14,142 nucleotides of DNA from Chitinispirillales bacterium. GTDB lineage: Bacteria; Fibrobacterota; Chitinivibrionia; Chitinivibrionales; Chitinispirillaceae. The stretch covers positions 1 to 14,142 of the forward strand of contig JAIRUL010000195.1 of the NCBI GenBank assembly GCA_031254445.1. The letters are read 5' to 3'. Shown one piece after another: positions 1 through 8,700 of the stretch. How positions within the stretch are numbered: position 1 is the stretch's first letter; the number at the start of each line of letters is the position of its first letter. The notes under the pieces were generated by a model, which was not told where the DNA came from, did no database searches, and saw nothing but the letters and a program-made list of their open reading frames with translations. The translations under genes and the position numbers were made by a program.

Positions 1-2721
1 GCTAACCACGTCCCCGTCCCCGTCCCCGCCCCCCCCAGCCCCCCCAAATCGCACCACAAAAAAAAGCCAGGCGGCAGCGGCCCCGCCGCAGCCTCGTCCC
101 CCCTAATGCGCCAGTACAACGATATAAAATCCCGCAACCCCGACACTGTATTGTTGTACAGAATGGGCGACTTCTACGAAATGTTCAACGAAGACGCAAA
201 GGTCGCCAACAAGGTCTTAGGCATAACACTAACATCGCGCTACCAAGGCGGCGGCGAAAACACCCCCCTCGCCGGTTTCCCGCACCACGCACTCGACCGC
301 TACGCCAACAAACTGGTCCGCGCGGGCTACAAAATTGCGATATGCGAGCAGACAGAAGACCCAAAGCTCGCCAAGGGCATTGTCAAGCGCGACGTCGTAG
401 AGGTGATCACCGCCGGAACCGCCACGGACGAGAGCTTCATCGAAGAGCGCGCCAACAACTTTATCGCGGCGGTACGCTACTCGCCAAAGCCAAACGAATG
501 CGGCCTTGCCGTTTGCGACTTGTCGACCGGCTTCTTTCAGGTGGAAGAGATGGATCCCTCCGCCGTCGAGCACGAGCTTGTCCGCGTCGACCCGGGCGAA
601 ATCCTTGTAGCCGCGGAGCAGGCGGAGAAGCTGCATCCGTTCACGCGGTCAAATTACCGCCAAATTTACATATCAAAGTACGACGGCTGGAAGTTCGATT
701 TAGAGACGGCGACCGAGGCGATAACCAGCCACTTCGGCGTCGCGTCCGTTCAGGGCCTTGGCCTCGAAGGGTTAAGCGACGGGATATGCGCCGCTGGCGC
801 GCTCATACGCTACCTAAAGGAGCAGAAGAAGAACGACCTCCGCCACATCACGGCGATCGCCCCGCGCGCGGCCAAGCAGTTCGCGGAACTCGACCCCTCC
901 ACAATCAGAAACTTAGAGCTGCTCAAGCCGATGCAGTCCGACGACACCGAGGGGGCGCTTATAAGCGTGCTCGACTGCACAAGCACCGCGCTCGGGGCGA
1001 GGATGCTGCGGCGCTGGCTCGCGCACCCGCTCGTATCCGTTTCCGCCATAAACGAGAGGCTCGATTGCGTAGAGTGGTTTCGGAACGACACATATGCAAG
1101 GGGGGAAACGGAGCTATTCTTGCGGTCGGTCGCCGACCTCGAGAGGCTCGTTTCGCGCGTGGCATTTGAACGCGCCAACGCCCGCGATGTCAATGCGCTC
1201 AAGAGGTCGTTTGAAACGTTCCCGAATTTACAAAAGGTGATCGGCGCGTGCGATATACCGCTTATCCGCAATGTCTGTTCCGACTTGTCCGGGTTCGAGG
1301 GCCTGTCAAATAGCATCGCCTCAACCCTCGTCGACGACCCGCCCCTCTCCGTCAAGGACGGCAACATAATCCGCGCCGGCGTAAACGCAAATTTAGACGA
1401 AATACGCGACGCCTCCGTCAACGGCAAGCAGTGGATCGCGAAGCTGCAAGAGCAGGAGCGTAAGCGCACGGGGATATCGTCGCTCAAGGTCGGGTACAAT
1501 AGGGTCTTCGGCTATTACATAGAAATCACGAGCGCAAAATCCCAATCCGCCGTTCCGGCAAACTACATCCGCAAGCAAACGCTTTCGAGCGGCGAGCGCT
1601 ACATCACGCCGGAGCTTAAAGAGATGGAGGACAAGGTGCTTGGCGCGGAGGAAAAACTCTGCGCCCTAGAGTACGAGATCTTTGTCGCGCTGCGCAAAGA
1701 AATATCAACGCACTGCGAGCGGATACAAAGGGCGGCTTTAGCCATAGCGGCGCTCGACATATTCGTCTCGCTCTCCCGCATAGCGGCGGAGAATTCCTAC
1801 TGCCGCCCGATGCTAGACGAGAGCGCAGACATTATCATAAAGGACGGACGCCACCCCGTAGTAGAGAAACTCTGCGCGGGCGAGCAGTTTGTGCCGAACG
1901 ATACGGAACTCTTGTCCGGCGACTCACAAATCGCGCTCATAACCGGCCCGAACATGGCGGGGAAATCAACATACCTGCGCCAGACCGCGCTCATCGCCAT
2001 AATGGCGCAAATGGGCTCGTTCGTCCCCGCCGCCGTTGCGCAGATCGGCATCGTCGATAAATTCTTTACGAGGGTAGGCGCGTCCGATAGGCTAGCGCGC
2101 GGGCAGAGCACGTTTCTAGTCGAGATGATAGAGGTCGCGAACATCCTAAACAACGCGACGGGCAGGTCGCTGGTCTTGCTTGACGAAGTAGGCCGCGGGA
2201 CGTCTACGTTCGACGGAATCTCTATTGCGTGGTCGGTCGCCGAGTACCTACACGAAACCGCGGAGCGCGCCGCTCGCACGCTCTTCGCCACGCACTACCA
2301 CGAGCTGACCGAGATGCCGCTCATCTACCAGCGCATTAAAAATTTGCACGTAAAAGTCAAGGAGTGGAACGACAAAATAATCTTTTTGCGCAAGATAGAC
2401 GCCGGCTCCTGCGACCACTCCTACGGCATACAGGTAGCCCGCCTAGCCGGCGTGCCGGCAAGCGTAATAGTGCGCGCGCGCGAAATACTGAGCAACCTAG
2501 AAAATATGGAGCTCACCCCCGACCACAAGCCCGCCCTCGCGATGAAAAAAGACGGCACAATCGATTCGCCGCAGCCGCAAGACGGCGTCCAGCTAAACGC
2601 CATAGACGAACACGCGCTATCGATAATCGCGCGGATAAGAACGATAGACATAAATTCGCTCACGCCGATGGACGCCCTCAATCTGCTTTATGAGCTGCGC
2701 AAGAAGGCGGCGGAGGGGTGA
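1..2721 (+). CDS. mutS: DNA mismatch repair protein MutS (5' end outside window)
   Basis: MutS recognises mismatches and small loops in DNA and uses ATP to recruit MutL. Numbering from the Met codon at 106, the mismatch-reading motif is GDFYEMF with F23 and E25 (the family Phe-x-Glu). The connector, lever and clamp regions follow, then the ATPase: Walker A GPNMAGKST at 614-622, Walker B LVLLDE with D693-E694, the signature GRGTST just after it, and the FATHYHEL loop at 727-734. It ends in the usual LNLLYELRKKA helix. I do not take the ATG at 106 as the start: the frame is open to base 1, SPL precedes MRQY as TPM precedes MQQY in E. coli MutS, and no Shine-Dalgarno precedes 106. The upstream 35 codons contain no ATG, GTG or TTG and encode a Pro/Ala/Lys-rich stretch, so the true start lies left of the window. 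At least 906 residues; complete at the 3' end. Confidence 0.97.
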   Translation, partial: ANHVPVPVPAPPSPPKSHHKKKPGGSGPAAASSPLMRQYNDIKSRNPDTVLLYRMGDFYEMFNEDAKVANKVLGITLTSRYQGGGENTPLAGFPHHALDRYANKLVRAGYKIAICEQTEDPKLAKGIVKRDVVEVITAGTATDESFIEERANNFIAAVRYSPKPNECGLAVCDLSTGFFQVEEMDPSAVEHELVRVDPGEILVAAEQAEKLHPFTRSNYRQIYISKYDGWKFDLETATEAITSHFGVASVQGLGLEGLSDGICAAGALIRYLKEQKKNDLRHITAIAPRAAKQFAELDPSTIRNLELLKPMQSDDTEGALISVLDCTSTALGARMLRRWLAHPLVSVSAINERLDCVEWFRNDTYARGETELFLRSVADLERLVSRVAFERANARDVNALKRSFETFPNLQKVIGACDIPLIRNVCSDLSGFEGLSNSIASTLVDDPPLSVKDGNIIRAGVNANLDEIRDASVNGKQWIAKLQEQERKRTGISSLKVGYNRVFGYYIEITSAKSQSAVPANYIRKQTLSSGERYITPELKEMEDKVLGAEEKLCALEYEIFVALRKEISTHCERIQRAALAIAALDIFVSLSRIAAENSYCRPMLDESADIIIKDGRHPVVEKLCAGEQFVPNDTELLSGDSQIALITGPNMAGKSTYLRQTALIAIMAQMGSFVPAAVAQIGIVDKFFTRVGASDRLARGQSTFLVEMIEVANILNNATGRSLVLLDEVGRGTSTFDGISIAWSVAEYLHETAERAARTLFATHYHELTEMPLIYQRIKNLHVKVKEWNDKIIFLRKIDAGSCDHSYGIQVARLAGVPASVIVRAREILSNLENMELTPDHKPALAMKKDGTIDSPQPQDGVQLNAIDEHALSIIARIRTIDINSLTPMDALNLLYELRKKAAEG
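10..45 (+). repeat. C-rich low-complexity tract with three GTCCCC units
   Basis: Three tandem GTCCCC units run into two long C tracts. In the mutS frame this encodes VPVPVPAPPSPP, a proline-rich linker-like segment. Such a tract could vary in length by slippage, which would change only the N-terminal tail of MutS if the unit number changes in frame. Confidence 0.6.
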
Positions 2722-2745
2722 GGGCGAGGCGCTTTGCGGCGCAAT

Positions 2746-2792
2746 AAATGTTTTTCACCCTATGCCGCGCCGGAAAAAGCCGGTAAACATTT
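2746..2792. repeat. Inverted repeat AAATGTTT ... AAACATTT
   Basis: Perfect 8-base arms at 2746-2753 and 2785-2792 are separated by 31 bases, with an inner CCGG/CCGG pair beside the right arm. It lies just after the mutS stop, where it could help end the mutS transcript, although no T-run follows it. It also lies 112-158 bases upstream of the sigma-54 promoter at 2904, a normal distance for an enhancer-binding-protein site. The sequence does not decide between these. Confidence 0.35.
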
Positions 2793-2903
2793 CCCACTGC
2801 CGGCCAAAAATTCCTGCCGCCGCCCCCGCCGTCCGCCCGCCAATCCCCACTATTTTCGCCAAAAATCCGCCAAATAACCACAAAAACGCTATAACTCCCG
2901 CTT

Positions 2904-2919
2904 TGGCACGCCGGTTGCT
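2904..2919 (+). promoter_or_regulatory. Sigma-54 (-24/-12) promoter
   Basis: TGGCACG, four bases, then TTGCT: an exact match to the sigma-54 consensus TGGCACRNNNNTTGCW, with GG (2905) and GC (2917) the required 12 bases apart. It lies in a true intergenic gap on the strand of the next ORF. Transcription would start near 2930, about 40 bases before the ATG at 2971. Sigma-54 promoters need an activating ATPase bound upstream, so the small gene behind it should be switched by a specific signal. Confidence 0.85.
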
Positions 2920-2970
2920 TTTTAATCTTCTCGTAAGCGAACGGCCCGCAACCAAAAGAGGAGGGGTCTT

Positions 2971-3150
2971 ATGGAGCAGCTTAAAAGGAGCATGATCAAG
3001 CAGGCCCGCAAGCGGTACAAGGATATCTACCCCTGCGGGTGCAAGGGGAGCCTCTCGGAGTGCTTCACCACCTACGGCGGCCAGCTGTCGTTTTGGTTCA
3101 ACACCTCCGACAACTCGACGCGGCTTATCACTTGGAAGGTGCCGGCATGA
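2971..3150 (+). CDS. Small three-cysteine protein, 59 aa, sigma-54 controlled
   Basis: A short ORF with a strong ribosome site (AGAGGAGGGG at 2957-2966, six bases from GGAGG to the ATG) behind a perfect sigma-54 promoter. The product has a basic N-terminal helix-like part (residues 1-18), then YPCGCKGSLSECFT with Cys22, Cys24 and Cys31, then a hydrophobic aromatic stretch SFWFNT (40-45) followed by DNSTR. There is no signal peptide or membrane segment. The pattern of a Cys/Ser/Glu loop followed by FWFN resembles small uncharacterised bacterial proteins I vaguely recognise but cannot name. No function can be assigned. The cysteines could bind metal or be redox active, but three in this spacing do not match a motif I know. 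The promoter and ribosome site make it a credible gene despite its size. Confidence 0.75.
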   Translation: MEQLKRSMIKQARKRYKDIYPCGCKGSLSECFTTYGGQLSFWFNTSDNSTRLITWKVPA

Positions 3151-3350
3151 AGGCGAAAACTAACATGGCGGCAAGCGACAGCGACACGGTCGTAATCACA
3201 AACGCCGGCGCGGCTTCCGCCTTTTGCATACCGGAGACGCTGGCGCGGCACTGCCACCACACGGTAGTAGAAAGCGTCAGGCCCCTGCGGGGCGGCGCGT
3301 TGAAACGGTTTATTAAGCGCGCCGTTTGTTTGGCGCGGTGCGTAGCATAG
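3147..3350 (+). CDS. Hypothetical protein, 67 aa, coupled to the 59-aa gene
   Basis: The ATG overlaps the stop of the preceding 59-codon gene as ATGA, and GGAAGG lies seven bases before it, so translational coupling is likely. Codon choice resembles the GC-rich neighbours. The product has no recognisable domain. It is Ala/Arg-rich with a basic C-terminal third (KRFIKRAVCLARCVA) and cysteines in both halves. There is no clear membrane segment. Hairpin-forming sequence lies inside its 3' part (3281-3323), so the ORF could instead be partly leader or terminator sequence. The frame is also open upstream of 3147, but that part is overlapped by the better-supported 59-codon gene. Unknown function; moderate doubt that it is real. 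Confidence 0.45.
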   Translation: MKAKTNMAASDSDTVVITNAGAASAFCIPETLARHCHHTVVESVRPLRGGALKRFIKRAVCLARCVA

Positions 3351-3363
3351 AAAGGATAAGAAT

Positions 3364-4584
3364 TTAGGATTTGGCTGATGCCGGCGCGTTCTTCAAACCT
3401 AGCAATAGGAAAACTGAAATTCCCGCTAAGAGCCCCAAGGCCCCGCCGAAGATAAATGGCGCGGCCTCTCCCCAGCAGTCCCAAAAAAAACCTGCAATAA
3501 CAGACGCCGGCAGCAGTCCGATCCCAACAATCGCCGAGTGGAGCCCGAAGGCGCTAGCCTTCAGGCGCTCAGGCGCGATCTCGGCGAGAAGCGCCCTCTC
3601 GCCGCCGGTGGCAATCGCGACATAAAAGCCGTAAACGACGAAGAGCCCATAGAACGCGGGCCTAGAACTAAGAAGCCCAATCCCTAAGTAAACCAACCCA
3701 TAGAGGATGTACCCTATAGGCAGCGTGTACCTGCGCCCCGCCCTATCCGACCACTTGCCCACGTGGTACGAGAGCAGCGCGGCGACAAGGCTATAGACGA
3801 AGTAGAGCAAGACCGTCTCCCGCGCCGAGAACCCTGCGCTGTAGGCGCGGAGCAGCAAAAACGCGTTCGACGAGTTGCCGAGCGTGAAAACGAATGTTAT
3901 CAGTAGAAATAGCTTAAGCCGCCCGTCGAACGCCTTCCACCCGAAGTTGAGCTTTTTAGCGATAGGCTTTTTACTATCCTTGACAAGCAAGACAACGAGC
4001 GGCCCGATGAGCGCGGGGATCATCGAGCATATAAATATATTGCGATAGCCGCCCTCCGGTGCGGCCAAAAGGAAGTAGGCGAGCAGGATGCCCGCCGCCG
4101 TCCCCATCATGTCAAGCGCCTTGTGCAACCCAAACGATTTGCCGAGCCCGCTCTTCTGCGTGGACTCCGCAATCAGCGCGTCGCGCGGCGCGGTGCGCAG
4201 CCCCTTGCCGAAGCGGTCGGTCACGCGGGCTAAAAGCACGCCGCCCCAAGTGGTAGAGAATATGATGAGTATCTTGCTGACGAACGACCCGAAATATCCG
4301 ATGAACGCGAGCTGCTTCTTGTTGTTGTATTTGTCGGCGACGATGCCGGAAAAGAGGCGCAGAACGCTGGCGAGGCTCTCGGCGACGCCTTCGATGACGC
4401 CTATCACCGCCGGGCTCGCCCCGAGGACGGCGGTCAGGTAGAGCGGGAGGATGGGGTAGATCATCTGCGTGCCGATGTCGGTGAAGAAGCTGACGAGGCC
4501 GAGGATGACTATGTTCGAGGCGATGGCCTTTTTGGGGTTGGGGGATATGGGCTTGGGGCCGAGGCCTGGGTCGGGTTGAGCCAT
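3364..4584 (-). CDS. Major facilitator superfamily transporter, 12 TM helices
   Basis: A 406-residue inner-membrane transporter of the MFS. After a polar, proline-rich N-terminus (1-22), hydrophobic segments run through the whole length in two six-helix halves joined by a basic loop near 201-220. MFS motif A-like loops follow the second helix of each half: GIVADKYNNKK (80-90) and GKWSDRAGRR (276-285). Signature sequence in the first half is FFTDIGTQMIYP (33-44) and DRFGKGLRTAPRDALI (123-138), typical of a prokaryotic drug/metabolite exporter-like group of unknown substrate. The substrate cannot be read from the sequence. It is transcribed toward the small sigma-54 genes, with only 13 bases between their ends. 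The start is the ATG at 4584; upstream AAGG is a weak ribosome site. AT-rich DNA just upstream (4618-4668) may hold its promoter. Confidence 0.93.
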   Translation of the reverse strand: MAQPDPGLGPKPISPNPKKAIASNIVILGLVSFFTDIGTQMIYPILPLYLTAVLGASPAVIGVIEGVAESLASVLRLFSGIVADKYNNKKQLAFIGYFGSFVSKILIIFSTTWGGVLLARVTDRFGKGLRTAPRDALIAESTQKSGLGKSFGLHKALDMMGTAAGILLAYFLLAAPEGGYRNIFICSMIPALIGPLVVLLVKDSKKPIAKKLNFGWKAFDGRLKLFLLITFVFTLGNSSNAFLLLRAYSAGFSARETVLLYFVYSLVAALLSYHVGKWSDRAGRRYTLPIGYILYGLVYLGIGLLSSRPAFYGLFVVYGFYVAIATGGERALLAEIAPERLKASAFGLHSAIVGIGLLPASVIAGFFWDCWGEAAPFIFGGALGLLAGISVFLLLGLKNAPASAKS

Positions 4585-4617
4585 TGAAAGGGCGCCTTGA
4601 ATTGAGTTCGCGTGGTT

Positions 4618-4839
4618 TTATACTATGGCATTAATATATATTATGGCGTATGATGTTATGAATCCGTTTTTAAATCGTCTATGCTTATTTGGAATTGCTA
4701 TTAAATATCTCCGAACAGGGAATATCCATGTTGCGGTTGTTGTGCCAGCCGAAACTAGTTGGGGGGCGAAGTGCTTGCGGCCTTTTTTTACAAGTACGCA
4801 ATAGGTTACTTCATCTTCCATAGCGGTGTCTTCTAACAT
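4618..4839 (-). CDS. Hypothetical protein, 73 aa, island edge
   Basis: Unrecognised. The frame is open further upstream to 4935, but the ATG at 4839 is preceded by AAAGGA about ten bases away. Starting there also removes the overlap with the upstream gene, leaving 59 bases. The product begins with an acidic stretch (MLEDTAMEDE), then basic residues, then a C-terminal third rich in Ile/Tyr/Phe. It shows no domain I know. It is third in line after the large island gene and the membrane-protein gene. Its 3' part contains the left copy of the 20-base direct repeat, so the last 24 residues or so may be encoded by host-side sequence or be a fusion made at insertion. It could be a decayed fragment rather than a working gene. 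Confidence 0.4.
   Translation of the reverse strand: MLEDTAMEDEVTYCVLVKKGRKHFAPQLVSAGTTTATWIFPVRRYLIAIPNKHRRFKNGFITSYAIIYINAIV
4669..4688. repeat. 20-base direct repeat, left copy
   Basis: TTTAAATCGTCTATGCTTAT, identical over 20 bases to 9442-9461 and in the same orientation. The flanking bases on both sides differ, so the match ends cleanly. It sits at the point where the base composition changes next to the MFS gene. Confidence 0.8.
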
Positions 4840-4898
4840 TTTTGGGGTATCCTTTCTTGGGCGCATATTTTGCGCATGCGTGAATAAGGTTTGGCTCT

Positions 4899-5747
4899 TC
4901 AATCTTGCTTTCGTGACGCAATTAGTACCAGCCAATCCCCAAACGGTGCCCAGAAATTGTCACCAGCACCTGCAATATATACATCACCGCCACTAAGCCT
5001 CTCAACCTCATGCGGTATTTTACCGATATTGGCAGTGATTATCCACACTTTTCTAAGCTTGTTTAATTGGCAAAATTCTCTCGGGATTCTCCCTAGTGAA
5101 TACGGTGAGTACATAAGCGAATAACCAGTTATGTGTAATTCTCTTAATTCGCTAAATTGGGATATATCTTCAAGAATTGATGTTTTATGAAACCAATAGA
5201 TATGGCGATGCTCCTCGTATGAGCCTAAATCACGCTCGCTAAAACGCAACTCCGTTAACCGAACATCACCGTTTATTTGAGAAAATTCTGCAATACGCTC
5301 TATTGGAAGCTGCCTTGAATAGCCCATTCTCTTGGTAATATTAACTAAAAGCAAGCTGTCGCTAATATTTGTACCCGTCTTTTCACCAATGTGCCATTCA
5401 TGATCTGTTACTACAACCACGGCATGACATAGTAACGATAGGAATATGGGTAGTACAACAAAAGGCTTTGCCGTTTTAAAACGGCGGTATAGCTTCATAT
5501 AACCAGCTAGCCGACTGATGCGTAATAGCACTAACACACCTAAGAAGATTAGCGTTAGATTAACGAAGACAACGAAAGACACATATTCGGTTTCTAACGC
5601 TAGTATAGACATTAATAGCACAACGCTGTCAAAAACGATGACAACTGCCAACATCGACCAAAATAGAAAGATATATGCTACCTGTTGAATTGGCACGTTA
5701 CTTTGCGTGATAAAATGTGCTATTCGCTTAACAATATTTTCACTCAT
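4899..5747 (-). CDS. Membrane protein with leucine-rich-repeat-like C-terminus, 282 aa
   Basis: Three hydrophobic segments long enough to span the membrane lie at about 23-50, 56-77 and 95-113, with a basic loop (79-94) between the second and third. From about 160 the sequence is soluble and takes on leucine-rich-repeat spacing: LTELRFSERDL (164-174), LRELHITGYSL (201-211), then LGRIPREFCQLNKLRKVWI (218-236) and GKIPHEVERL (242-251). I know of no family with this exact layout. The start ATG has AAGGA ten bases upstream, and it begins 16 bases after the stop of the 1117-codon gene, so the two are almost surely co-transcribed. Position and topology would suit a membrane-anchored partner or immunity protein for the large protein; that is inference. 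The DNA is AT-rich like the 3' part of its neighbour. Confidence 0.85.
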   Translation of the reverse strand: MSENIVKRIAHFITQSNVPIQQVAYIFLFWSMLAVVIVFDSVVLLMSILALETEYVSFVVFVNLTLIFLGVLVLLRISRLAGYMKLYRRFKTAKPFVVLPIFLSLLCHAVVVVTDHEWHIGEKTGTNISDSLLLVNITKRMGYSRQLPIERIAEFSQINGDVRLTELRFSERDLGSYEEHRHIYWFHKTSILEDISQFSELRELHITGYSLMYSPYSLGRIPREFCQLNKLRKVWIITANIGKIPHEVERLSGGDVYIAGAGDNFWAPFGDWLVLIASRKQD

Positions 5748-5763
5748 CCGGCAACCATCCTTA

Positions 5764-8700
5764 CTATTCTGTTATTTGCAATCCCTCACCAACGATCCCT
5801 CTCGCTTTAACGCGATAATTAACAACGAACGGCACATCACCAATTAAATTTGCGGCCTCTAACCTTGACAATGGACCAGTTATCTTGTGCTCTTTTTCAT
5901 CACCTGCGCCACCTGGTACAAAATCAATCGTATCAATAACCTTAAAATCCACGTAAAAACGATACACCGTCCTTGTTACTCCTTTAATTTTATATTTATG
6001 CGCAGTAACGTAACCATCGACGCGTCTTGTATCATCATATTTTGACGGCGTATAACCGTACCAGTGCTTAGGATCGCTTTGGTCACCAGGTGGCCCGAAG
6101 TCGCCTGCAATATTTCCAGGTATCGTATTTATAACATTAAAGTTTAGGCGGTCTTTGTGACCAAACGTTGCAAAATTTGTTAAAAGATAGTTTATTATGT
6201 TTGCTAGTTTAAATTCGTTTGGCTCTCCATGTTTTGGAAAACGACCCGGGTACTTTTCAAAATATTTTTGTGTTTCTTCATATATCCGCCCCATTGCTTT
6301 TATGGTTACATTATCGTTTTTAAACGCATCGACAATCACGTTACTATTTGATAAATCTGTTAATGCTGCGTTGCCACCATTCAAATACTTTTTCCAGAGG
6401 CTCGTTACTTCACGGGAACGAAATTTATACTGAATAGCAATTGGCAATAACGTCCTCATGACCCACAAGTACACATATTCCTCTTTCTTGTTCTCATATG
6501 GTTTTCCAAAATTCTTGGGCACATCACTTACTACCTTTTGCTGTAACACGCTGCCTTGCTGTGGCGCACCGTCAATCTGCACATCTGGCATTGTACCGTC
6601 CTCTTCGCCAGTGTTCATCGCCAGCATTATGACATTCTCCTCTTGCTCATGACCATCACCACTCGGCTCATTATACATTAGCGGATTAGAGTCCACATAC
6701 TGATCCAAATCCATACCACTTATTGCGATTTGCCAAAAGTACCAAAACTCATGAATACAGTACGAGCGCAACATATCATTCTTTGTAACGCATCCTGAAA
6801 GAAATTTCATCCACTTATTCACTGCGTACGTATTAAAACAAATAGCGTGTACTCCATTATTTTCTTGTTCGACGTGCTCAGTGAGTCCCTTCGTCCGATC
6901 ATACCCCAACCCAATTACAAGGTCCATCGTTCCATTTTTAAGGATTTCTTGAACTTCTTTTAGCCAATCAGCATTTAACACCTTTTCTTCTTCAGTACGG
7001 AGGTCGCCTTGCTTCGATCTTGCCGATAGTGATTCATTCTGTTCTTTTTCTTTTACCTTTTTATCCGTTTTTGAAATGGTTCCCTCTATCATATCTATCA
7101 GATTTTGGATTAATGAATCTCGCAACGTATCACTAACAAGAACCGATTGTGGTTTAACGTCAACGATACCCTTGTGGCTATTAGCAAATGCCTCTATCAT
7201 TGACCTTAACTCATCGAATGGACTATCATCAATATGGAATAGCTTTTCTTTGGGTTCGTACGGGCCCAAATCAGGGTCGTCACATATTGGTTCCCACGGC
7301 TCCCAACTAGTACCATCATTGTTACCGCCGGACATATAGGCACAATAATCGCGAAGCTCTTGGCTTAGTTCGTATGTACCGCTATTCTGCCCTTCGGCGC
7401 TTTTTGACAACTCTTCGTGCATTTTATTAAACTTCTCCTCAGACAGCGCATAAAATTTCCAAGGGTTGATGGCAGATACATACTCCCAAAGCTTTCCCAT
7501 CCCCTCTTTGTCTGCCACATAAAAAAGCTTCTTAAATTCATTGCAATAATTGCTGTAGCTATGCCGCACGGCATCCCCGCCGTCAATACCCTTGCCACCC
7601 CTCGACGCTTCCGTAAGGTACGTTAAATATCCGCCGCTGCTGAATATCAATTTGTGCTTCAAGTGTTTAAACTCGTCGCTTTCTTCATCTTGGGCCAACT
7701 CCAGCATTCTCAAAAGCCCGTTCCTGATTTTTTTGTCGTATATATTAAGACCGGAAAGATCTGCATAAACATTCTTATATATCGCTGTAAGCTTGATAAT
7801 ACACCGGAGCCAGTGACTTGTAGGCAATGTGGCACCGTTATTAGGCCAATTGGCACGCTGCCATTCTCGATTTCCACCGAAACCGGTAAGGCACAAACAA
7901 AGATCGGGACAATGCTCTAACACCGGGATCCAATTCCTCGGATGTCCGTAGTGCATATAAAAACTGCCTAAGCCGTCGTATTTACCATCAATAACTTGTT
8001 CTCTACCATAATACATACTAGCGCAGAGCGCATCGCCCTGATAGGACGACAGCTTCTCTTTCAGAATCGTCTCATGGCGTTCTTTACTCTTGGCTATGCG
8101 CTCATCGAGGTTACCCGGATAATATTCCGCATCGTGCGTAGTAAGCCCTTCCGGCGCGCAGTGGGCGAGTATTGGGATGCCTTCCTTTTCGCACTCTCTG
8201 TAAAACCTAGGCAAATGCTCGCAGAACTCATCAAACGGTCGGAACCCAAGAGCCGGGTTCATGCAGAACCCAAGCCAAATCTTTTTTACATTGGCATCAG
8301 AATCTTTGTGCCCAACGATACGCGCGAACGGTTTATTCCATGCTTCACAGCATTTATTCCCTAGCGCTTCTCTGTTAGAAAGCCCATAGCGGCGCGGATC
8401 GTAAGAAAACATCGGCAGGATCCGAGACTGGTTCTTGGCTACAACCGCCTCCACGTCCGAAATCTGCCACTCCCAGTTCTGGAACATTAGCGCGTCATCT
8501 TCGTCCAAACATACTAGTCCTTGCCCGTGCTCCTTATAGAATACCTGACCGGTCTCCTTATCCTCTTGATATATAAGCTCCCCATCGTATCCGCCGAAGT
8601 GCGCGAACTCCATGTCCATCGTGTGGACTATTATTAGGCTGGGAATGTCTTTGCGGTCAACGTCAGTCATCGCCTTCCTGAGACGTTTTTCTTCTTTTTC

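Noticed and set aside
342..1169. 275-codon ORF inside mutS
   Set aside because: Out-of-frame Arg-rich shadow of the mutS coding sequence.
3281..3330. Tandem hairpins (GCCCC/GGGGC and GGCGCG/CGCGCC) followed by GTTTGTTT as a terminator
   Set aside because: The T-run is interrupted, the second loop is 18 bases, and the region lies within a possible coding frame; too weak to annotate as a terminator.
5691..5706. TGGCACG ... TTTGC resembling a second sigma-54 promoter on the plus strand
   Set aside because: The GG-to-GC spacing is 13 instead of 12, and it lies inside the 282-codon gene on the antisense strand.
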